Assembly (NCBI RefSeq): GCF_049472135.1
Contig: NZ_JBMOVV010000007.1
Coordinates: 1 to 64,000, forward strand
Reading direction: 5' to 3'
Length of the DNA stretch: 64,000 nt
From: Arcobacter_B sp049472135
Lineage (GTDB): Bacteria > Campylobacterota > Campylobacteria > Campylobacterales > Arcobacteraceae
Below the pieces are notes generated by a model. That model worked only from the letters and a program-made list of their open reading frames with translations, ran no database searches and was not told where the DNA came from. The translations under genes were made by a program, and so were the position numbers. How positions within the stretch are numbered: position 1 is the stretch's first letter; each line of letters opens with the position of its first letter. Below, piece by piece: positions 16,449 to 25,728 of the stretch.

Positions 16449-17303
16449 CTAAATTGATTTTAAAAACGTCATCAATTCTTCTACTTTATTTAACTCAAGT
16501 TGCATAAATTTATCTCTTGCACTTTTTGCTTCTCCATCATGCAATTCAATTGCTTCTTTTATTGAACTTGCTCTACCATCATGTAGAAATTTTGCACCCT
16601 CTTTTTGTTCAACAATTCCTATTCCCCATAAAGGTGGTGTTCTCCATTCTGAACCTGTTGCATTTTTTTCTTTTACGCCATCAGCTAAGCTCTCACCCAT
16701 ATCATGTAAAAGTAAATCTGTATATGGATAGATTTTTTGATTACTTAAACTTGCAAATTTGCTACTTATTCCTGTTGTCATTGAAGGTCTATGGCAAGAA
16801 GCACAACCTATAGTTTCAAAAATCATTTCACCATTATCAAATTTTTCTTGATTAGAAATTCTTCTATTAGGTACTCCTAATGCACTCATAAAATCAACTA
16901 TAGCTTGAAGTGAAGTTTCTGTAACTTCTGGAGTTCCACCATTTTGTTCTTCAGAACAAATTGTTTGATTACTTGTACAATTCTCTATAGGATTAACTGA
17001 ACTTGTAAGTCCCATATCTTGATGCAATGCTCCTGCATTTTGAGTTCTTAAACTTGAATTTATTGCTTTCCAACCAAATCTTCCAATTTTTTGTTCACCC
17101 TCTTCAAAAACCCAATGAGCTCTTCCTGAAACTCCATCACCATTTGAATCATTTATATCTTCATACTCTAAAATTGTCTCTTCAGAAATTAAATCTAAAA
17201 GTCCCATTCCTAATAAATGAGGAGATATTCTTCCTCCTATATTAAATCCGTCACTACTTAAATCAAAAGACCATTTAATGTTAGATTTATACTTGAAATA
17301 CCA
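16449..17303 (-). pseudogene. DUF1111 di-haem oxidoreductase, N-terminal half missing
   Basis: The frame is open from 17303 but its first ATG is at 17207. It encodes the C-terminal part of the DUF1111/di-haem oxidoreductase ('thiol oxidoreductase') family: GGRISPHLLGMGLLDLI, DSNGDGVSGRAHWV, IGRFGWKAINSSLRTQNAGA, then the haem motif IGCASCHRP, PYTDLLLHDMGE, GSEWRTPPLWGIG and FLHDGRASSIKEAI. Full-length members are roughly 450-500 residues and carry two CxxCH motifs. Here only the second is present and there is no signal peptide. The family-like sequence continues upstream of the ATG (residues WSFDLSSDGFNIGG), so it is a remnant and not a short gene. It lies directly against the truncated lipoprotein frame. 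Confidence 0.7.
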
Positions 17304-18265
17304 TTATCATCTCTAGCCATACCTGAAAATGTCCAGTTTGTAGTTGAAATACTAATATCATTTGATTGATCCATATTTGTCTGCAATGTCGGTTTTACAG
17401 ATTTAGCACTAAAAGAGATAGTTATATCATCATTGTTATTACTATCATAATTTTCTATTTTTGATACTTTTATAGTGATAATATACTGCTCTGATTCTGT
17501 TAAGTTTTGTGTTGGAATTATCTCAACTGTATCATAATCATACTCTAAATCATATTCTAAAATATTTCCTTTAAAATCTGTTAATATAAAAATATCTTTT
17601 TTTATGTCATCTTTTTTTATATCTTTTGTAAACTCAATGTCAAAAGATGAGTCATACTCAACTTCATAATCTCCATCTTTTATTGATGTATTTTTTATTT
17701 CTAAGATTGTATCATCTTCCACTACCTTATGATGCTTTAATACATTGCTTAAGTGTCTTTTTACATCTGCTTGTGATACTTTTGAAAAGCCCTTTTCACT
17801 TAATAAAGTATCAACATCAATCTCATCAACGTTTTTATTTGATTGTTCATTGAATTTTTCAAAATCAGCTCTATTAATTTCAATTTTATTTGTTGTATTA
17901 TCAGAATCTAAAGATTGTAATAGTGTTGCAATTTTTAAAACTTTTTCATCATCAACGTTAGTTCTATCTAATCCCACTAAATCTTGGATAAATACTTTTC
18001 CATCACTATTTAATGAAGTTATTTCACCAATTTTTATATTTCCTAGATAGAATTCAACTGTACCATCAGTGTATGGGAATTCACCATTTTCATTTGTATA
18101 ACCAGTGTTTTGGCCATTAACATATTTTATTCCTGAAACCACATCATCTATAAATACTCCATTTTTAGAAGTGCCATCAGTAGCCTGAGAGCTACTGTTT
18201 CCACAACCAATAAATAAAATAATTGATATAGATAATATTAATAATTCTTTTAATCTTATTCTCAT
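17258..18265 (-). CDS. Lipoprotein with Ig-like domains, truncated at the junction
   Basis: The 335-residue protein has a lipoprotein signal (ILFIGC, acylated Cys21). Residues 34-100 (GVFIDDVVSGIKYVNGQNTGYTNENGEF...) form a small domain common near the start of exported lipoproteins. An SbsA-type Ig-like domain follows at about 195-285. A second Ig-like domain begins (NWTFSGMARDDNGISSINLTLNG) but stops after a few strands at TAA. The break falls where the out-of-frame di-haem oxidoreductase sequence begins, which suggests a deletion fused two genes. It may still be expressed as a truncated lipoprotein. An AAAGGA site precedes the ATG. Confidence 0.65.
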   Translation of the reverse strand: MRIRLKELLILSISIILFIGCGNSSSQATDGTSKNGVFIDDVVSGIKYVNGQNTGYTNENGEFPYTDGTVEFYLGNIKIGEITSLNSDGKVFIQDLVGLDRTNVDDEKVLKIATLLQSLDSDNTTNKIEINRADFEKFNEQSNKNVDEIDVDTLLSEKGFSKVSQADVKRHLSNVLKHHKVVEDDTILEIKNTSIKDGDYEVEYDSSFDIEFTKDIKKDDIKKDIFILTDFKGNILEYDLEYDYDTVEIIPTQNLTESEQYIITIKVSKIENYDSNNNDDITISFSAKSVKPTLQTNMDQSNDISISTTNWTFSGMARDDNGISSINLTLNGLLI

Positions 18266-18395
18266 TTATTTCCTTTGCTTATAATAAATGGAATTTTAAT
18301 GAATATAAAATTAAATATTTCTTAATATTGATAATTGTTTTCAATATTAAGTATTTATAAACACAAGTCTTTTTTAAAGACTTATATTTATTTTA

Positions 18396-18968
18396 TTAAT
18401 TAGTTTTTAAAAGATTAAGGTAGTTATGTAATTGATCAATACATATATCATAATATTTAGAATCAGATGATTTTTTAGCAGTTGTTAGACCACCTTGAAT
18501 TGTCGCCAAAATAAACATTCCAAGTGCTTTAGTATCAGTGTTTTGTTTTATCTCACCATTTTTCACAGCTCTATCAAGAGCTTCTTGGAAGATTGCTTCA
18601 AATTTAAAGTATGATTGTTCTAAAGCTTTTTTGAAATCCTCATCTTGATTTGATAATTCATGTACAAGGTTGTTTAGTCTACAACCAAAACAAAAATTAT
18701 ATGAAGGTTTATCTGTTAATACACCCATGATAGCTTCTATCATATTTTCATTGCTTTCTAAAATAACTCCATATTTTTTTGCTATATATTCATCAACATG
18801 AACTTCTATAATTGCTAAAATCAACTCTTTTTTTGACTTGAAAAAGTGATACATACTTCCTTTATTCATTGAAGCTTTTTTGAGTATCTTATCAACTGAT
18901 GTTGCATGATAACCGTTTTGATATATCTCTTCAAATGCGACTTTTAATAACTTGTCTCTACTATTCAT
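18396..18968 (-). CDS. TetR/AcrR family transcriptional regulator
   Basis: The 190-residue protein has an N-terminal TetR helix-turn-helix (RDKLLKVAFEEIYQNGYHATSVDKILKKA, MNKGSMYHFFKSKKELI) and a C-terminal ligand domain with a CFGCRLNNLVHELS segment resembling TetR_C_6-type regulators. It is 12 bases downstream of a LysE-type exporter gene and probably controls the exporter or a linked efflux function. The ligand is unknown. The 130-base gap to the lipoprotein gene holds no clear feature. Confidence 0.85.
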   Translation of the reverse strand: MNSRDKLLKVAFEEIYQNGYHATSVDKILKKASMNKGSMYHFFKSKKELILAIIEVHVDEYIAKKYGVILESNENMIEAIMGVLTDKPSYNFCFGCRLNNLVHELSNQDEDFKKALEQSYFKFEAIFQEALDRAVKNGEIKQNTDTKALGMFILATIQGGLTTAKKSSDSKYYDICIDQLHNYLNLLKTN

Positions 18969-18980
18969 ACTTATTTTCCT

Positions 18981-19616
18981 TTACTTACTTAAAGCTACTT
19001 TAATTCCAAGGCTTATTAAAACTACACCAACAATTCTGTCAAACCATACACCAAAAGAGTTAAAAAAACCTCTAACTTTTGAATGACTTAAAAATAAAGA
19101 TAAGCAAACAAACCAAATAATAGTAGCAAACATACAAAACAAACCATAAATAGCTTGTATATACATTGGTGTATCTATACTTATAACTACTGTAAACATT
19201 GATAAGAAAAATAGCGTTGCTTTTGGATTTAAAGCATTACATAAAAACCCTATACTAAAAGACTTAAAATCACTAATATTCTCTTTATGCTCAATATTAT
19301 TGTTTTGAAGTTTCATACCTTTTGATTTTAGACTCATTACTCCTAAATAAATCAAATAAGCAGCACCTAAATATTTAACAATATTAAATAAAACAATAGA
19401 TTTTGAAATAATAAGCCCAATGCCTAATAAAGTATAAACCACATGAACAGATACTCCAAGTCCAATACCAATACTAGAAAATATTGAAGCTCTTTTTCCA
19501 TATGTTACGCTTTGTTTTAAAATCATTGCAAAATCAGGACCTGGTGATAAAAGTGCAATAAATAGTGCCCCAGCAAGGATTAAGAACTCATTTATATATA
19601 AACTATATTCAAACAT
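18981..19616 (-). CDS. LysE/RhtB family amino-acid exporter
   Basis: The inner-membrane protein starts MFEYSLYINEFLILAGALFIALLSPGPDFAMILKQS, the RhtB/LysE signature with the PGPD motif. About six membrane segments are visible, and ALNPKATLFFLSMF is the second family motif. The start at 19616 is chosen because GAAGGAAT lies seven bases upstream and it follows the previous stop directly. An upstream ATG (19649) would overlap the regulator gene and lacks a site. Exports amino acids or related small molecules; cargo not determinable. Confidence 0.85.
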   Translation of the reverse strand: MFEYSLYINEFLILAGALFIALLSPGPDFAMILKQSVTYGKRASIFSSIGIGLGVSVHVVYTLLGIGLIISKSIVLFNIVKYLGAAYLIYLGVMSLKSKGMKLQNNNIEHKENISDFKSFSIGFLCNALNPKATLFFLSMFTVVISIDTPMYIQAIYGLFCMFATIIWFVCLSLFLSHSKVRGFFNSFGVWFDRIVGVVLISLGIKVALSK

Positions 19617-19617
19617 A

Positions 19618-20595
19618 CTAATTCCTTCTTTGTCCAGATTTTGGTTCACTAACCTCTTTTTGTAAATCTAAACTTAGGTTATGGTAGAAAAGTTCTCCAT
19701 AATCAGTTGTTCTATTTATAGTTTCGTAAGCTTGCTTAATATCATTGTTATATTTTAGTGCCTCTTGCAAGATCTTAATAATCTTTACTGACTCTAAAAA
19801 GTTTACATGAGAAGGTGCTTCAATAGGAGAGCTATAATATTTATGCATTCGCTCAACTAAGTTCTTATTTCTGATTTCAATAAATACAGACTCAATTGGT
19901 GATTTAAAGAAAAGTATTTTTTGCTTTACATTTATAGATATATATGTTGTTTCCATTCCATAGATTTTTCTAGAGAAACTATCAAACAAAAAAAGCTTTT
20001 TATTATAGTTATTGTTAAATAGCTCATATATAAGCTCTAAAATTTTAATTTTTTCTTCTTTGGTATAGAAGTTTCCAATACTTGCAAAACAAAAAGATAA
20101 TACAGATTTAATAGAGTACCATTCAGTTGTATCATAATCATATCTTAACATCTGTTCAATTCTTTTTTGTTTTAACTCTTCTATATCTTTTGATGTTTTT
20201 GTTCTGTACACTTTTTGTACGGCAGTATCTCTATACATAGGTCCAGGAAACTGTGCTTGAATAACAAATCTTCTATTTTTTTCCACATCCATAATATATT
20301 TTAGTCTACCATGATAGTCTTCATCTATAATTCTTACTTCCTTTTGAGGTATCTGAGTAATAGATTTTAAAAACTCTTCATCTGTACAACCATCTTCCCA
20401 AATATAATCTGGATACCTAAAAATCTGACAAATTTTCTCTTTTACATCATTACTTGGTTCTACCTCTGTAACATTATCAATCCATGATGTAACAGTTCTT
20501 CTATCCTTGTTGATTAAAGAAGCAAACTTTGATATACTTAGGTTCGATCTTTTGAATATCTCTATAAACTTATCTATTGAGCTCTTATAATTCAT
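19618..20595 (-). CDS. HTH-domain regulator divergent from the prp operon
   Basis: The 325-residue protein has an N-terminal lambda-repressor-like helix-turn-helix (FKRSNLSISKFASLINKDRRTVTSWI) and a long C-terminal part without a family I recognise (block VIQAQFPGPMYRDTAVQKVYRTKTS; hydrophobic strands TYISINVKQKILFF, SVFIEIRNKN). It is transcribed away from prpB across about 175 bases that contain repeated ATATTGTAC motifs, and leads a small operon with the LysE exporter and TetR genes. Its place makes it a candidate propionate-catabolism regulator. It is not a sigma-54-dependent PrpR and shows no AAA+ domain. Confidence 0.65.
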   Translation of the reverse strand: MNYKSSIDKFIEIFKRSNLSISKFASLINKDRRTVTSWIDNVTEVEPSNDVKEKICQIFRYPDYIWEDGCTDEEFLKSITQIPQKEVRIIDEDYHGRLKYIMDVEKNRRFVIQAQFPGPMYRDTAVQKVYRTKTSKDIEELKQKRIEQMLRYDYDTTEWYSIKSVLSFCFASIGNFYTKEEKIKILELIYELFNNNYNKKLFLFDSFSRKIYGMETTYISINVKQKILFFKSPIESVFIEIRNKNLVERMHKYYSSPIEAPSHVNFLESVKIIKILQEALKYNNDIKQAYETINRTTDYGELFYHNLSLDLQKEVSEPKSGQRRN

Positions 20596-20622
20596 TTACA
20601 TTCCTTAGAATTAACTTTATCC

Positions 20623-20706
20623 TATATTGTACCATTTTAAAGCATAAGAACAAATATTGTACATTTTATATCTTTTGTAAAAAAAGTTGTGTTTTCTTAT
20701 ACAAAA
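20623..20706. promoter_or_regulatory. Repeated motifs between the HTH regulator and prpB
   Basis: Direct repeats ATATTGTACC-ATTTTA (from 20624) and ATATTGTAC-ATTTTA (from 20654) are spaced by 30 bases, about three helical turns. An inverted pair TTTTGTA (20673-20679) and TACAAAA (20700-20706) follows. Candidate binding sites for the divergent regulator. Confidence 0.45.
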
Positions 20707-20736
20707 ATCATACACTACTGCTATGTCTAAATCATG

Positions 20737-20742
20737 TATAAT
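20737..20742 (+). promoter_or_regulatory. Extended -10 promoter element of prpB
   Basis: TGTATAAT, with the TATAAT at 20737-20742, would start transcription near 20749, about 20 bases before prpB. No clear -35 element is seen, as is usual for this phylum. Confidence 0.6.
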
Positions 20743-20770
20743 AATACTCAATTCAAATTAAAGGATGTGT

Positions 20771-21655
20771 ATGAGCGCAGGAAAAAAATTTAGAGAAGCA
20801 CTTAAGGAAGAATCTCCTTTACAAATTGTAGGAACAATTAATGCATACCAAGCATTACAAGCTACAAGAGTAGGACACAAGGCGATTTACCTTTCAGGTG
20901 GAGGAATTGCAAATGCATCTTACGGTTTACCTGACTTAGGTATGACTATGATTGAAGACGTATGTATTGATATTAGAAGAATTACTTCTATTTGTGATAC
21001 GCCAGTAATCGTAGATGCTGATACAGGTTGGGGACACGCATTCAACGTTGCTAGAACTGTTAAAGAATTTATCAGATCTGGAGCAGCTGGATTACATATT
21101 GAAGATCAAGTAGCTGCAAAAAGATGTGGACACAGACCTAACAAAGAGTTAGTATCTACAGAAGAAATGTGTGACAGAATTAGAGCTGCGGTTGATGCTA
21201 AAATGCAATTAGACCCAGATTTCTACATTATTGCTAGAACTGATGCACACGCATCTGAAGGTCAAGAAGCTGCAATCGCTAGAGCTAAAGCTTATGTTGA
21301 AGCTGGTGCAGATGCAATCTTTGCTGAAGCAGTTCACACATTAAAAGAGTACAAAGAGTTTACTGATCAAATGGATGTTCCAGTATTAGCAAACATTACT
21401 GAATTTGGTGCAACTCCAATGTTCACAACTGAAGAATTAGCAGAAGTTGGTATTTCAATGGTTCTTTACCCATTATCAGCATTCAGAGCAATGAACAAAG
21501 CTGCATTAAATGTATACCAAGAGTTAAAAGATAAAGGAACTCAAGAAGGTGTATTAGATACTATGCAAACAAGAATGGAACTTTACGATATGTTAGGTTA
21601 CCATGATTATGAGCAAAAAATGGACGAATTATTTTCAAAAGGTAAAGCTAAGTAA
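20771..21655 (+). CDS. prpB: 2-methylisocitrate lyase
   Basis: About 294 residues of the ICL/PEP-mutase family. Motifs include VIVDADTGWGHAFNVARTV, GAAGLHIEDQVAAKRCGHRPNKELV with the catalytic cysteine of K-R-CGH, and IIARTDAHASEG. Cleaves 2-methylisocitrate to pyruvate and succinate. The start at 20771 (MSAGKKF) is preferred over 20765 because AAGGA lies five bases before it and would overlap the earlier ATG. First gene of prpB-prpC-acnD-prpF. Codon use shifts to C-ending codons (TTC, AAC, CAC), as in highly expressed genes. Confidence 0.94.
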   Translation: MSAGKKFREALKEESPLQIVGTINAYQALQATRVGHKAIYLSGGGIANASYGLPDLGMTMIEDVCIDIRRITSICDTPVIVDADTGWGHAFNVARTVKEFIRSGAAGLHIEDQVAAKRCGHRPNKELVSTEEMCDRIRAAVDAKMQLDPDFYIIARTDAHASEGQEAAIARAKAYVEAGADAIFAEAVHTLKEYKEFTDQMDVPVLANITEFGATPMFTTEELAEVGISMVLYPLSAFRAMNKAALNVYQELKDKGTQEGVLDTMQTRMELYDMLGYHDYEQKMDELFSKGKAK

Positions 21656-21724
21656 TTAGCTTGCCTTTACAAAAAGCACAAATATAAAATTATAATTTAG
21701 AACACAAAATTTAAGGAGAGAGAA

Positions 21725-22834
21725 ATGAGTGGTTTAGCAGGTGTTACAGCAGGTCAATCATCAATTTGTACATGTGGATTAGGTAATGGTCTTAACTATA
21801 GAGGTTATGATATCGCAGATTTAGCTTTAAAAGCTGATTTTGAAGAGGTAGCATATTTATTATTAGTTGGTGAATTACCAAACGCAAAAGAACTTAAAAT
21901 GTTCAGAAGAAAAATTATTGCAGGTAGACAATTACCAGCTTCTGTTAAAGAAGTTTTAAAAGCAATTCCAGCTTCATCTCATCCAATGGACGTTATGAAG
22001 ACTGCAACTTCAGCTTTAGGTTGTATTGAGCCAGAAGCAGAAGATTTCTCTGATCAAATGGACAAAATCACTAGATTATTAGGTGCATTCCCATCATTCT
22101 TAGTTTACTGGCACCACTGGCATGTAAACGGTAAAGAGATTGAATTAGCATCTGATGAAGATACAATTGCTGGTTACATTGTAGAAAGATTAAAAGAAGT
22201 TAAGCCTCTAGATGTAGAAGTTAAAGCTATGAATGCTATGTTAACTTTATATGCTGAGCACGAGTTTAATGCATCTACATTCGCAAACAGAATTACTGCA
22301 TCTACTTTATCAGATATCTACTCTTGTATGACTACTGGTATTGGTACTTTAAAAGGTCACTTACATGGTGGAGCAAATGAAGTAGCAATTAAATTCGTTC
22401 TTGAGTTTGATGATGTTGATCACGCATTAAAATCTGTAGATGAATTATTCGCTAGAAAAGAAAAAATTATGGGATTCGGACACAGAGTATATAGAGAAGT
22501 AGACCCAAGATCTCCTATCGGATTCGAATTAGCTAAAGAATTAAAAGAGTTAGAAACTTCTGACCCTAAATTATTCGATATCGCTAAAGCAATTAGAGAT
22601 AAAGTAAAAGCTGAAAAAGGTTTACCAGATAATATCGACTTCTTCGGTGGATTAATTTACCACTACATGGAAATCGAAAGATTATACTACACTCCATTAT
22701 TCATTATGTCAAGAGCTGCTGGATGGGCTGCTCACGCATTTGAACAAAGAGCAAACAACAGAATTATCAGACCAAGTTCAGAGTATACTGGACCTGAGCC
22801 AAGAGATTTCGTTGCTTTAGAAGACAGAGCATAA
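21725..22834 (+). CDS. prpC: 2-methylcitrate synthase
   Basis: The 369-residue protein is of the short citrate-synthase type: LNYRGYDIADLA, GTLKGHLHGGANEVAIKF with the active-site His, and IMGFGHRVYREVDPRSP. Its setting between prpB and acnD identifies it as the propionyl-CoA plus oxaloacetate condensing enzyme rather than the TCA enzyme. An AAGGAGAG site precedes the ATG. A 188-base gap with several hairpins separates it from acnD. Confidence 0.92.
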   Translation: MSGLAGVTAGQSSICTCGLGNGLNYRGYDIADLALKADFEEVAYLLLVGELPNAKELKMFRRKIIAGRQLPASVKEVLKAIPASSHPMDVMKTATSALGCIEPEAEDFSDQMDKITRLLGAFPSFLVYWHHWHVNGKEIELASDEDTIAGYIVERLKEVKPLDVEVKAMNAMLTLYAEHEFNASTFANRITASTLSDIYSCMTTGIGTLKGHLHGGANEVAIKFVLEFDDVDHALKSVDELFARKEKIMGFGHRVYREVDPRSPIGFELAKELKELETSDPKLFDIAKAIRDKVKAEKGLPDNIDFFGGLIYHYMEIERLYYTPLFIMSRAAGWAAHAFEQRANNRIIRPSSEYTGPEPRDFVALEDRA

Positions 22835-22894
22835 TTCTTTCTTCTCCCCTTTTGGGAAAACAAGAAACATAAAAAACTTACATAAAAAAATTAG

Positions 22895-22914
22895 TTAGCC
22901 TCTTTTGAGGCTAA
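22895..22914. other. Hairpin in the prpC-acnD gap
   Basis: TTAGCCTC-TTTT-GAGGCTAA is a perfect 8-bp stem with a tetraloop. No T-run follows on the plus strand, so an RNA processing or stability element is more likely than a terminator. The same gap (22835-23022) holds a second dyad AGAACT-AA-AGTTCT (22984-22997) and no gene. Confidence 0.6.
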
Positions 22915-23022
22915 TGCAACACAAGTGCCACATACAGTGGATAAATTTCAAAAAAAGATTTAGCACTGTTTGGAAACATAAATAGAACTAAAGTTCTAAA
23001 AATTAAAAAATGGATATAAATA

Positions 23023-25620
23023 ATGACAAACGAAAAATATCTTAAAGACCTTGATGGTGTAGATGGTGTTAAGTATTATGATGTTAAATCAGCAGTAGAA
23101 GATATTACTCCTGGTTCATTTGAAAAACTTAACTATACTTCAAGAGTTTTAGCTGAAAACTTATTAAGAAAGTGTCCAAGTGAAGATTTAGAAGATTCAC
23201 TAGTACAATTAATTGAAAAAAGAACTGACAAAGATTTCCCTTGGTTCCCATCAAGAGTTATTTGTCACGATATTTTAGGTTTAACTGCATTTGTTGACTT
23301 AGCAGGATTAAGAGAAGCTGTTGCATCTAAAGGTGGAAACCCAGATAAAGTTAACCCTGTTGTACCTACTCAATTAATCGTTGACCACTCATTAGCAGTA
23401 GAGTGTGGTGGATTTGATCCAGATGCATTCCAAAAAAATAGAGATATTGAAGATAGAAGAAATGCTGATAGATTCCACTTCATTAACTGGACTAAAGAAG
23501 CATTTAACAACGTTGATGTAATTCCTCCAGGAAATGGTATTATGCACCAAATCAACTTAGAAAAAATGTCTCCAGTTGTTCACTTAAATGATGGTATAGC
23601 ATCTCCTGATACATTAGTAGGAACTGACTCACATACTCCTCACGTTGATGCACTTGGTGTAATCGCTGTTGGTGTTGGTGGATTAGAAGCTGAAAACGTA
23701 ATGTTAGGTAACCCTTCTTACATGAGAGTTCCTGAAATCATTGGTGTTGAAATTGTAGGTGAAAGAGCACCTGGAATTACTGCAACTGATATTGCATTAT
23801 CAATGACTTCATTCTTAAGAGAAAACAATGTTATTTCTGCTTACTTAGAGTTCTATGGTTCTGGTATTAAGTACCTTAACTTAGGTGATAGAGCAACTAT
23901 TGCAAACATGACTCCTGAATATGGTGCATCTGCTGGTATGTTCGCTATTGATGATCAAACTATTTCTTACTTAAGAGTAACAGGTAGAGAAGAAAAGCAA
24001 TGTCAATTAGTTGAAGCTTATGCTAAAGCAAATGGATTATGGGCTGATTCTTTCGAAAATGCTACATACGCTAGAACAATTCAATTTGACTTATCTAAAG
24101 TTACGAGATCATTAGCAGGTCCTTCTAAACCTCATAAATTAGTTCCTACTTCAACTTTAAAAGATGAAGGAATTGTAAAAGAGTGGACTCAAGAAGGTGA
24201 TTTAATACCAGATGGTGGTATTTTAATTGCTGCTATTACTTCTTGTACAAATACTTCAAACCCAAGAAACGTTATTGCTGCAGGACTTGTAGCTAAAAAA
24301 GCAAATGAGCTTGGATTATCAAGAAAACCATGGGTTAAGTCTTCATTAGCACCAGGTTCAAAAGTAATTGAAGTTTACTTAAAAGAAGCAGGATTATTAC
24401 CTGAATTAGAAAAATTAGGATTCGGTGTAGTTGGTTTTGCATGTACTACTTGTAACGGTATGTCTGGTGCATTAGATCCAAAAATCCAACAAGAAGTAGT
24501 TGATAGAGATATCTATTCAACAGCTGTATTATCTGGAAACAGAAACTTTGATGGAAGAATCCACCCATACGTAAAAGAAGCATTCTTAGCATCTCCTGCA
24601 TTAGTTGTTGCATATGCATTAGCTGGTACTGTAAGATTTGATATTGAAAATGACTCTTTAGGTAAAGATGCAAACGGTAATGACATTAAATTAGCTGACT
24701 TATGGCCATCAGATGCTGAAATTGATGCAATTGAGAAAGAGTACGTTAGACCAGAAATGTATAACGCTATTTATGAGCCAATGTTCGCAAGAGATGGAAT
24801 TGCAGGTATCAAAGCTGAGCCATTCTATAAATGGAATCCAAATTCAACTTATATTCAAAAGCCACCATACTGGGAAGATGAATATATGCAAATGCCAGCA
24901 TTAAAAGGTATGAGACCATTAGGTGTATTCCCTGATAATATCACTACTGACCACTTATCACCATCAAATGCTATCTTACCTGATTCTGCTTCTGGTGAGT
25001 ACTGTATCTCTAAAGGTCTTCCAATTCCTGACCTTAACTCTTATGCAACACATAGAGGGGATCACAATACAGCATCAAGAGCTACTTTAGCAAATCCAAA
25101 ACTATTTAACGAAATGGTTAAAGATGAAAATGGAAATGTTAAACAAGGTTCATTAACTAAGATTATGCCAGAAGGTACTGAGTCTAGAATGTGGGAAGCT
25201 ATTGAAGAGTATAACAATAGAAAACAACCACTTATTATCATTGCTGGTACTAACTATGGTCAAGGTTCATCAAGAGACTGGGCAGCTAAAGGTGTTAGAC
25301 TTGCAGGTGTTGAAGTTCTTATTGCTGAGTCAATTGAAAGAATTCACAGAACTAACTTAGTTGGTATGGGTGTATTACCACTTCAATTCAACGAAGGTGA
25401 TACTAGATTTACTTACGAAATTGATGGTTCTGAAACTTTTGATATCGAAGGTGAAATCACTCCAAGATGTGAATTAACAGTAGTTATGACAAGAGCAAAT
25501 GGTGAAGTTGTTAAATTCCCTGTATTATGTAGATTAGATACTTCTGCTGAAGTTGAAGTTTACAAAAATGGTGGTATTTTACAAAAATTCGCTAAAGATG
25601 TTGTTGCTTCTGGAAACTAA
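23023..25620 (+). CDS. acnD: 2-methylcitrate dehydratase, Fe-S dependent (AcnD)
   Basis: The 865-residue aconitase-family protein has the length typical of AcnD and not of AcnA or AcnB. Cluster ligands are visible in AITSCTNTSNPRN and GFACTTCNGMSGA. Substrate blocks include VVPTQLIVDHSLAVECGG, LVGTDSHTPHVDALGV, and near the C-terminus GTNYGQGSSRDWAAKGVRL. It dehydrates 2-methylcitrate to an aconitate product that PrpF isomerises. The acnD-prpF pair replaces PrpD. Codon use is like that of prpB and prpC. Confidence 0.94.
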   Translation: MTNEKYLKDLDGVDGVKYYDVKSAVEDITPGSFEKLNYTSRVLAENLLRKCPSEDLEDSLVQLIEKRTDKDFPWFPSRVICHDILGLTAFVDLAGLREAVASKGGNPDKVNPVVPTQLIVDHSLAVECGGFDPDAFQKNRDIEDRRNADRFHFINWTKEAFNNVDVIPPGNGIMHQINLEKMSPVVHLNDGIASPDTLVGTDSHTPHVDALGVIAVGVGGLEAENVMLGNPSYMRVPEIIGVEIVGERAPGITATDIALSMTSFLRENNVISAYLEFYGSGIKYLNLGDRATIANMTPEYGASAGMFAIDDQTISYLRVTGREEKQCQLVEAYAKANGLWADSFENATYARTIQFDLSKVTRSLAGPSKPHKLVPTSTLKDEGIVKEWTQEGDLIPDGGILIAAITSCTNTSNPRNVIAAGLVAKKANELGLSRKPWVKSSLAPGSKVIEVYLKEAGLLPELEKLGFGVVGFACTTCNGMSGALDPKIQQEVVDRDIYSTAVLSGNRNFDGRIHPYVKEAFLASPALVVAYALAGTVRFDIENDSLGKDANGNDIKLADLWPSDAEIDAIEKEYVRPEMYNAIYEPMFARDGIAGIKAEPFYKWNPNSTYIQKPPYWEDEYMQMPALKGMRPLGVFPDNITTDHLSPSNAILPDSASGEYCISKGLPIPDLNSYATHRGDHNTASRATLANPKLFNEMVKDENGNVKQGSLTKIMPEGTESRMWEAIEEYNNRKQPLIIIAGTNYGQGSSRDWAAKGVRLAGVEVLIAESIERIHRTNLVGMGVLPLQFNEGDTRFTYEIDGSETFDIEGEITPRCELTVVMTRANGEVVKFPVLCRLDTSAEVEVYKNGGILQKFAKDVVASGN

Positions 25621-25639
25621 TCTAGATTAACATCTTAAA

Positions 25640-25665
25640 ATTTTAAGGGCTTTTGCCCTTAAAAT
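25640..25665 (+). other. Intercistronic hairpin between acnD and prpF
   Basis: ATTTTAAGGGC pairs with GCCCTTAAAAT around TTTT (11-bp stem). No strong T-run follows, and prpF has its own AAGGAG site 63 bases later. It may partly terminate or stabilise the transcript, giving lower prpF dosage. Confidence 0.65.
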
Positions 25666-25728
25666 ATTTGTTAAAGAAATCAAAAGATTTTTTTAATAAA
25701 TATTTATTTAAAACAAGGAGACAAACTT

